5,545 nt of DNA from Bdellovibrionales bacterium. Its GTDB lineage: Bacteria > Bdellovibrionota > UBA2428. Made by a program: the position numbers and the translations under genes. The stretch lies in contig JAFEAR010000073.1 of the NCBI GenBank assembly GCA_018266335.1, positions 1 through 5,545 on the forward strand. The letters are read 5' to 3'. Below are positions 1 through 3,857 of this stretch, in pieces. Positions within the stretch are counted from its first letter, which is position 1, and each line of letters starts with the position of its first letter. The notes below the pieces were generated by a model. It was not told where the DNA came from and searched no databases. It saw nothing but the letters and a program-made list of their open reading frames with translations.

Positions 1-236
1 ACCCACTAGGGTTAGGGCTGAAACCCTGGGAGGAAGCGGGAGGGGGGGGCGGGGGGCGGAGCCCCCGCGGTTAGGGTCCGAACTCGGGTACATGACGATC
101 TAGGCGTAAGCCGGCCCGCCCTGCTATGGTTAGGGCTGCAAACCTGGGCGTAAGCCGGAAGGGGGGGCGGGGGGCGGAGCCCCCGCGGTTAGGGTCCGAA
201 CTCGGGTACATGACGATCTAGGCGTAAGCCGGCCCG
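1..236. repeat. Tandem direct repeat, two ~118-bp GC-rich copies
   Basis: Two copies are offset by 118 bp (1-118 and 119-236). Positions 43-118 and 161-236 are identical over 76 bases; the first 42 bases of each copy are similar but diverged. Each unit carries two TTAGGG hexamers (12-17 and 71-76; 130-135 and 189-194), a run of 7-8 G, and a short GC hairpin GGGGGC-GGA-GCCCCC (52-66 and 170-184). A third, partial copy ends the window at 5495-5545. I see no coding sequence here; reading frames across it are low-complexity. It could be a packaging, origin or recombination region, or host-derived repeat DNA. The true copy number may be collapsed by assembly. Confidence 0.9.
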
Positions 237-268
237 GTAAGGGGTGCGGGGGGCCCCGCCCCCGCCAG

Positions 269-296
269 TTAGGGTCCCGCAGGGTTAGGGTTAGGG
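269..296. repeat. Telomere-type TTAGGG cluster, possible G-quadruplex
   Basis: TTAGGG occurs at 269-274, 285-290 and 291-296, the last two in tandem. Together with the GGG at 282-284 this gives four GGG runs within 25 bases (272-274, 282-284, 288-290, 294-296), the spacing pattern of telomeric G-quadruplexes. The hexamer matches the telomere unit of animals, many fungi and several protist groups. Confidence 0.7.
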
Positions 297-331
297 TTTC
301 TAAAAAACTGTAACAGCGCCGCAGGCTCGAG
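295..331. repeat. Left copy of 37-bp terminal direct repeat
   Basis: This segment matches 5455-5491 with two mismatches over 37 bases (offset 5160). The last 22 bases (310-331 and 5470-5491) are identical and end in CTCGAG. Both copies follow TTAGG(G) and an A-rich tract. In the right copy the next sequence is the tandem unit; in the left copy it is unique sequence. The pair therefore brackets the genes and puts the tandem repeats outside them, or between the two copies if the molecule is circular. Confidence 0.85.
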
Positions 332-486
332 TTGGGTAAGCTAGGACTTGTTTTTCTCTTAAATCCCATCCAAGTCCTTAGGCTCTGGGGTGCGAGGCGT
401 TTGAGGCAAGCATTTTTGACCGACAAAAATTCAGGATGGAGGAAGCGACACCCAACTGAAAAAGAGAAAGAGAAAAAGCGGGGGTC
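332..486. other. Non-coding stretch before the rep 3' end
   Basis: I find no credible gene here. It holds a 7-bp inverted repeat ATTTTTG-accga-CAAAAAT (412-430) and a purine-rich tract rich in AAAGAG (459-478). No AATAAA polyadenylation hexamer is visible on the minus strand, although rep transcripts must end around here. Confidence 0.5.
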
Positions 487-533
487 GCAAGGGGGCGGCA
501 GCCCCCTTGCATTGTAGTTCGAAACCCTACAAT
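487..533. terminator. Two adjacent hairpins at the rep 3' end
   Basis: The first is a perfect 10-bp stem, GCAAGGGGGC-GGCA-GCCCCCTTGC (487-510). The second follows directly, with a 7-bp stem ATTGTAG/CTACAAT (511-517, 527-533) and a 9-base loop TTCGAAACC, and it contains the rep stop codon (TAG, 529-527). The core of the first hairpin resembles the GGGGGC/GCCCCC hairpin of the tandem units. The second resembles a tRNA T-arm. Transcript termination, 3'-end protection or an origin role are all possible; the structure is clear, the function is not. Confidence 0.5.
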
Positions 534-2129
534 TTACTCATGTACTTCGTCCATGCGTCTCCCAGCTTCATGTAGTCCGCTGTGCGTACTGTCCCCGCCA
601 GGCGTTTGTTGTCCAGCTCGTAAAGGCAAGACATGAAGGAAGCGAATTCTTCCACGCATGGAATCTGTTTCGTCGTCATGGTCCCCCTCCCTGAGAACAC
701 ATCTAGCGTGTTCAGGCAAGCCGGGTCTTTTGGGCGCGGCAGGATTCCTGAAGAACGCATCAAACGAGGAGGCGATTGCAAAGGTTGAGCTCGTGGACGT
801 AACGGTGTCCCCGGTATTATGCCAGTCGGCGTAATCCGTGGTGGACTTGCTAGGCCACTCGAACGTTCCAGCGAGGATTCGCTCTCGTCCGCAGGCATCA
901 AACCTCCCAGTGGGGATTGTGTCTGTGCTGCCTCCGGCTGTACAACTGCTTGTTCCCCCATCAGCCACCACGCGTTTGAGAGTTCCTCCTCCGAAACGTC
1001 TGGGGATGAAGGCTTCGTCCCAACCTGGTCGCGGCCCACATTCAGCCCGGTCTGGTCCACTTGCTGTGACAATGTAAGGTGTTGTTGCCTGCAGTTCCCA
1101 GTTGGGTTCCGATAAGGTAATAATGCTGATTCGATCTTGGGAGAATGGCACAACGGGTTTGGCGCCGCTTTTGATAAACGGTGTGCTGTTAGTGAGTACG
1201 ACGACGGACGGATTGTCGAAGACTCGCTGCTCGACCTCGTACTTTGTGCTAAGGATGAGCCCGTTCTTGAGTCCTTCGATGCCGACGTACGCGTCTCTTT
1301 GCATTTTGTTGTGTCGCGGTAAGTCGAAGATGTAGTGCTTGCTGCAAAAGCACGCGACAGTAATGCGTTTGCACACCTCGTACGCGCCCACACCTCCAAC
1401 TTACTGCTTCCCAACAACTGAGTAGACGTCATTCTTTCGAGCGTTGTCAAGAAGCTTGCAATCGTGCTCGAGAATGAGGTGCTTGCATAGTACGGATTTT
1501 CCGTTGTTTCCGATGTTATCGTAAACGTACAGTATTTCTCGTGTCCGTAGAGGATCGCGTTGCCAGGACGCGATGTAAGCAATGATGAAATCCTGCCAAA
1601 AAGTGGAACGGTTCATATCAAACAAGTCACAAACGTTACGTCGCTTCCGGGGATCACCGTCAGCGTTAAGCACTAACTTGGAAGGGTCGATGCCCTTGGT
1701 GATTAAAGCGGCACCTGGTGCCCGCCCCCCTTTCACGACGTTACCATCTGCGTCCAGCTGACCGTCCACTTTGCTGCAGTATGCCAGCAAGTTGATCTTG
1801 TCACCCGCCGCTTGTGCGCTGAACGTGTCGCGTGGCAGTTCTGGGAACCAGCTGTTCATCATGTCCAGGATGATTTTCTTCTGAGCTTTGACCTTGAACT
1901 TGATTCCCATTTGGTAGTGCAGTCCGCCTTGCTCTTCTCCAATCTCGCGCTGGAACACGTACTTGTCGCAATGCGTGTGCATCTGCTGTTGTAGTGTCTC
2001 GTCCGTGACGATTTTGTCCGCGTCGTTCTTTTGCAGTTGGATGACGCATCCCCACCACTTGCATTGCGAACCGCCAGGTTTCTTGTGTTCCCCTGAGCCC
2101 TTGGATTTGGAGCGCGTCCTTTTCTTACT
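527..2129 (-). CDS. rep: Replication initiator protein Rep (HUH endonuclease + SF3 helicase), spliced
   Basis: This would nick the origin and unwind viral DNA in rolling-circle replication. Best model: exons 2129-1405, 1341-1061 and 999-527, giving 492 residues counted from the first sense codon after an in-frame TAG. The HUH domain shows a motif I-like KWWGCVIQL (24-32), motif II GLHYQMG with H71 and Q73, and motif III LAYCSK with catalytic Y117 and K120. The helicase shows Walker A NIGNNGKS (205-212), Walker B YIFDLPR (245-251), motif C VVVLTN (288-293) and an arginine-finger-like SQDRI (309-313). The N-terminus is basic (KKRTRSKSK). No ATG lies upstream of motif I in this frame; the first is M50, after motif I. 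The C-terminal frame is uncertain: without the second intron the protein would end at 534 in another frame. The tail in the chosen frame is Pro/Ser-rich, then helical. The family assignment is very secure; the exact ends are not. Confidence 0.9.
1000..1060 (-). other. Candidate second rep intron (61 nt)
   Basis: After the helicase core, the frame that looks protein-like shifts by one base. A segment from GTGGAC (1060) to CCTTCATCCCCAG (1000) is 61 nt, close to the first intron's size, and its removal joins the frames exactly, giving IVTA-N-VSEEELSNAWW. The acceptor is good; the donor (CAA|GTGGAC) is weak. If it is not spliced, rep would continue in the first frame to a TAA at 536-534. The spliced tail is preferred because it ends in well-formed helical sequence (ADYMKLGDAWTKYMSKL). 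Confidence 0.45.
1342..1404 (-). other. 63-nt spliceosomal intron in rep
   Basis: The donor is GCA|GTAAGT (intron starts at 1404) and the acceptor is GTGCTTTTGCAG|C (ends at 1342), with a pyrimidine-rich tract and a branch-like ATTAC 19 bases upstream of the end. Removing it deletes an in-frame TAA (1403-1401) and joins VVGK-H-KHYIFDLPR. This restores about 36 residues between the Walker A GKS and the Walker B aspartate, typical for CRESS Reps. Because 63 is divisible by 3, stop readthrough is the formal alternative, but it would insert 21 extra residues. Confidence 0.85.
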
Positions 2130-3093
2130 CTACATCGGAATCAGTGTCAGAAGATAAGTCAACAATCTGAACAGGGCGGCATCGCTTCTTGCGTGCCGCA
2201 AAAGACGCTAGGCGTTTCGCCCTCCAGTCAGCGACAGAGAAGAAATGCGCACAACACACAACATGCATGCGGTGCGTAGAGAAATGAATCCCCGCCCCGT
2301 TGCACGATTGCAACGCACATTTGAAAGAACCGCCAATCATATGGTCGTCGGTTGCCCCGCACAAGTCACAAACGTTGGATAAATTGGATATTTGGATATT
2401 TGGGGTAATTTTGGGGCAATTCCCCTTATCCACGGGCGATGTTGGTCTATCAGAGCCCGTGGCGCCATGGATATTGGCTACCCGTGCCACTTGAAGAGTT
2501 CGAGGCCCGCCAGCTCCGCCTTGAACCGGTACGCTGATCTTTGCCGGTCGCTTCACAGGCTCCGCATGTTGCCACGCCCTGATTTCGACTTCTCCGTCGT
2601 CGTAAATTAGTTTGCGTTCGTGCGGCGCTCTCTTGCTTCTCACTGTGTCTTCCAGTTGTATGACGTTCGCTTTGACGAACATGTTCGTGTACAGACGGCC
2701 TTCTTCAGTGTCGTTACCCGCCTGTGCGAAGTATTTCCACGCGCGGTCCACGAACGTCGCCACCCAGTTCACTGCCTCCGTGTGCTGTGCCTCCGATGGC
2801 GCCTTCCAGTAGTGCGCGAAACGCTCGTCTTCGCAGTACTCGGGGATCAACGCCACGGCCTCACTTGCACTTGCAGCGCTTGTCACTTTGCGGTACGCCG
2901 TCAGCAGCTTGATGTAGCGCGACGTGCAGCTGCAGTACTCTGGGCTAGTGTTCTCGTGCATCGGGTTACCGTGCTCGCACTTGTCCACCGTACCGTAACG
3001 ATAGTAGTTGTCGCCGCATGCTTCAAAAAAAGCAGTTTGAAGTCCGAAGGCTTCTAGTTCACGGCGCACTTGCGTAATCGTGGAGGGGTACAT
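2125..3093 (-). CDS. Hypothetical 322-aa Cys/His-rich protein with ePHD-like finger and C-terminal SIM
   Basis: I do not recognise the family. The start is the first ATG in frame (3093-3091, MYPSTIT); the frame stays open about 40 codons upstream without ATG. The N-terminal half is helical with a Cys/His group (C39, H41, C54, C56). Residues 242-283 contain C-x2-C-x13-C-x4-C, further histidines, and HVVCCAH. This resembles the C-x2-C...C-x4-C...H-V-x-C-A pattern of the extended PHD finger found in eukaryotic chromatin readers. A basic stretch, ARKKRCRP (300-307), could be a nuclear localisation signal. The C-terminus, VQIVDLSSDTDSDVE (308-322), looks like a SUMO-interaction motif: a hydrophobic core, DLS, then acidic and phosphorylatable residues. 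Its stop overlaps the opening of the rep frame by 5 bases. A nuclear regulatory role is inferred, not shown. Confidence 0.72.
   Translation of the reverse strand: MYPSTITQVRRELEAFGLQTAFFEACGDNYYRYGTVDKCEHGNPMHENTSPEYCSCTSRYIKLLTAYRKVTSAASASEAVALIPEYCEDERFAHYWKAPSEAQHTEAVNWVATFVDRAWKYFAQAGNDTEEGRLYTNMFVKANVIQLEDTVRSKRAPHERKLIYDDGEVEIRAWQHAEPVKRPAKISVPVQGGAGGPRTLQVARVANIHGATGSDRPTSPVDKGNCPKITPNIQISNLSNVCDLCGATDDHMIGGSFKCALQSCNGAGIHFSTHRMHVVCCAHFFSVADWRAKRLASFAARKKRCRPVQIVDLSSDTDSDVE
2130..2643 (-). other. Candidate alternative intron supplying the rep start
   Basis: The rep frame opens right after TAG at 2132-2130, and that TAG is a plausible 3' splice site: a consensus branch motif CTGAC (A at 2147) lies 17 bases upstream within a pyrimidine-rich stretch. 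The best phase-compatible upstream donor I see is ACA|GTGAGA (intron start 2643). It would join residue T150 of the Cys/His protein to SKKRTRSK of Rep, giving a 642-aa fusion. The acceptor is persuasive; the donor is only the best of several. Confidence 0.35.
2375..2425. repeat. TTGGAT / GGGGTAA motif cluster inside the Cys/His gene
   Basis: TTGGAT occurs at 2375, 2384 and 2392, followed by TGGGGTAATTT (2401-2411). The 17-mer at 2383-2399 matches the one at 3484-3500 in the control region at 16 of 17 positions, and TGGGGTAATTT recurs exactly at 3111-3121. Shared motifs suggest a common binding protein, or an internal promoter for minus-strand rep transcripts. Confidence 0.45.
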
Positions 3094-3201
3094 AGGGGTT
3101 CGCTGGTTCCTGGGGTAATTTGCTGTTAGGCAGATTGGTTGTGCGGAGGTATCACCTCCTAAGACCTTTGCCCCTAGGATGAACGGCCCAATTGGGCGAG
3201 T

Positions 3202-3232
3202 TTTACCCCACAATCCCTAATTTTGGGGTAAA
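3202..3232. promoter_or_regulatory. Stem-loop, 9-bp stem and 13-base loop
   Basis: TTTACCCCA (3202-3210) pairs perfectly with TGGGGTAAA (3224-3232) around the loop CAATCCCTAATTT. The stem and loop sizes suit a CRESS replication origin, but the loop lacks the usual nonanucleotide. On the minus strand the loop contains TTAGGG. The TGGGGTAA arm recurs at 2401 and 3111. It may instead be an operator for the minus-strand promoter. Confidence 0.5.
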
Positions 3233-3326
3233 CACTCGGGGTCCGGGAACAACCCTACATCCGAAGGAGGGGGATGTTTTCTCGCAATCCTATTGGCTGC
3301 TTGCCAACGGTCACGGTTTCGCCCTC

Positions 3327-3346
3327 TTTCTCGTCCGGACGAGAAA
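3327..3346. repeat. 20-bp perfect palindrome
   Basis: TTTCTCGTCC is followed directly by its reverse complement, GGACGAGAAA. It lies 15 bases 3' of the minus-strand tRNA-like element. As RNA it would fold into an 8-bp stem closed by a CCGG loop; as DNA it could be a dimeric protein site or cruciform. Confidence 0.75.
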
Positions 3347-3360
3347 ATATGCGAAATTAA

Positions 3361-3431
3361 ATTCGGGACCGGGATTCGAACCCGCGGCCCCCGGTTCAAA
3401 GCGAACCCTCTAACCGTTAAGCTATGAACGG
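3361..3431 (-). ncRNA. tRNA-like element (Gln-TTG-like) with A and B boxes
   Basis: Read on the minus strand it has a consensus Pol III A box TAGCTTAACGG and a perfect B box/T-arm GGTTCGAATCC (3382-3372) at tRNA spacing. The loop CTTTGAA would present anticodon TTG (Gln) with the conserved T33. The 71-nt size fits a tRNA. However, the acceptor ends (CCGTTCA and TCCCGAA) do not pair, the anticodon stem has mismatches, and the 5' end AACCGTT can instead pair with the D-loop AACGGTT. GGTTC-GCTTT-GAACC is an alternative hairpin. I read it as a decayed or repurposed tRNA, either a Pol III promoter or a processing or priming signal, rather than a working tRNA. Downstream T runs are weak (TTTT near 3347-3344). 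Confidence 0.55.
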
Positions 3432-3459
3432 TTTGTTTCTCTTTGTACTTGTCAAGTAC

Positions 3460-3468
3460 TATATATAT
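3460..3468 (+). promoter_or_regulatory. TATA box for the capsid gene
   Basis: TATATATAT lies 107 bases before the capsid ATG, so a start site 25-35 bases downstream would give a leader of about 75-85 bases. Being near-symmetric, it could also serve the minus strand. It overlaps the 5' arm of the adjacent hairpin, so binding at the hairpin could control capsid transcription. Confidence 0.45.
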
Positions 3469-3500
3469 CCAAGTCTCCAAGTTATTGGATTTTTGGATAT
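3465..3500. other. Bipartite stem-loop, candidate replication origin
   Basis: The outer 8-bp stem ATATCCAA/TTGGATAT (3465-3472, 3493-3500) and the inner 5-bp stem TCCAA/TTGGA (3476-3480, 3485-3489) are separated by a symmetric 3-base internal loop and capped by GTTA. The 9-mers start at the very next base. A hairpin beside iterons is the usual origin layout in CRESS viruses, but there is no NANTATTAC-type loop, so this may be an operator instead. Confidence 0.5.
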
Positions 3501-3633
3501 GGCCATAGTGACCATAATGACCATTATTGTCATATTTTTTGGGATTGCTGCACACAGAATTCTCTGCGCATGCAATGCCCATCCGCTATTCCAAGAAGCG
3601 CCGCCCGACCTCCCTCGGTGCCCGAATGCGTAG
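3499..3633 (+). CDS. Possible 44-aa leader peptide with hydrophobic start
   Basis: ATG at 3499 opens a frame, MAIVTIMTIIVIFFGIAA..., whose first 18 residues are strongly hydrophobic. It overlaps the capsid start in another frame. Most of the hydrophobic part is encoded by the tandem 9-mers, so the pattern may be a by-product of the DNA repeats. Whether it is in the mRNA depends on the start site after the TATA box. Low confidence. Confidence 0.15.
   Translation: MAIVTIMTIIVIFFGIAAHRILCACNAHPLFQEAPPDLPRCPNA
3501..3536. repeat. Tandem 9-mers, candidate Rep-binding iterons
   Basis: Four head-to-tail 9-mers: GGCCATAGT, GACCATAAT, GACCATTAT and the divergent TGTCATATT. The two central copies differ at one base. 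They begin directly after the stem-loop. In known CRESS viruses short direct repeats beside the origin hairpin bind the Rep N-terminus; that role is inferred here. Confidence 0.5.
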
Positions 3634-3857
3634 TCGCCTGCGTGGTCGCGGTGGTTATTCTGTTGGCGCTGCGAAGCGTAAGCGGGCTGGCAGCGCGAAA
3701 CGTAAGAAGATTGCTCGTTCGACTCGTGTTCGGAGGCCCCGAGGTGAGTCGTCGTGGTGGGATGTCGCGAAAGCGGCAGCCCCTTATCTTGGCAAAGCTG
3801 CTGCTGCATTTGTTCCTGGTGGTGGCATTGTTTCGAAGATCGCTGAGACTGCGTTAG
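3570..3857 (+). CDS. Possible overlapping 95-aa membrane protein
   Basis: ATG at 3570, five bases before the capsid ATG, opens a 95-aa frame overlapping the capsid N-terminus. It has two hydrophobic segments (roughly residues 20-35, CVVACVVAVVILLAL, and 72-87, LILAKLLLHLFLVVAL) separated by basic residues, a viroporin-like layout. Its start context is weak (C at -3), while the capsid ATG has G at -3, so leaky scanning could make both. The Arg/Gly-rich capsid codons read out of frame tend to give Val/Ala/Leu, so this may be chance. Confidence 0.2.
   Translation: MQCPSAIPRSAARPPSVPECVVACVVAVVILLALRSVSGLAARNVRRLLVRLVFGGPEVSRRGGMSRKRQPLILAKLLLHLFLVVALFRRSLRLR

Larger units (their letters stand above)
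3094..3574. promoter_or_regulatory. Divergent intergenic control region
   Basis: This gene-free region separates the minus-strand genes from the capsid gene and is unusually rich in symmetry. It holds GGAGGT-ATC-ACCTCC (3145-3159), GCCCAATTGGGC (3186-3197), a 9-bp stem-loop (3202-3232), a 20-bp palindrome (3327-3346), a tRNA-like element (3361-3431), a TATA box, a bipartite hairpin and tandem 9-mers. It is the likely site of both promoters and the best place for the origin. I see no canonical NANTATTAC nonanucleotide in it. Confidence 0.7.

Noticed and set aside
130..426. A 98-codon minus-strand frame through the terminal repeats
   Set aside because: It is low-complexity Pro/Arg-rich sequence arising from GC-rich tandem repeats, without promoter or start context.
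1117..1125. CATTATTAC on the minus strand, matching the NANTATTAC origin nonanucleotide
   Set aside because: It encodes SIIT within the Rep helicase and has no flanking inverted repeat, so chance is the simpler explanation.
819..1335. Several plus-strand frames of 60-98 codons opposite rep
   Set aside because: They run antisense to clearly conserved Rep sequence and show no domain or expression signal.
1801..2064. An 87-codon minus-strand frame starting with ATG at 2064 inside rep
   Set aside because: It overlaps the HUH motifs in another frame and is a basic, featureless shadow; it cannot supply the rep start without an unsupported frameshift.
1401..2135. Ciliate-type code (TAA/TAG read as Gln) making Rep one continuous frame from ATG at 2135
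   Set aside because: The capsid has no internal TAA or TAG and ends in TAA-TAG, and the TAA in rep lies at a perfect intron donor whose removal restores helicase spacing.
2399..2420. TTTTGGGG resembling hypotrich ciliate telomere repeats
   Set aside because: There is only one exact copy, in coding sequence; the terminal repeats use TTAGGG.
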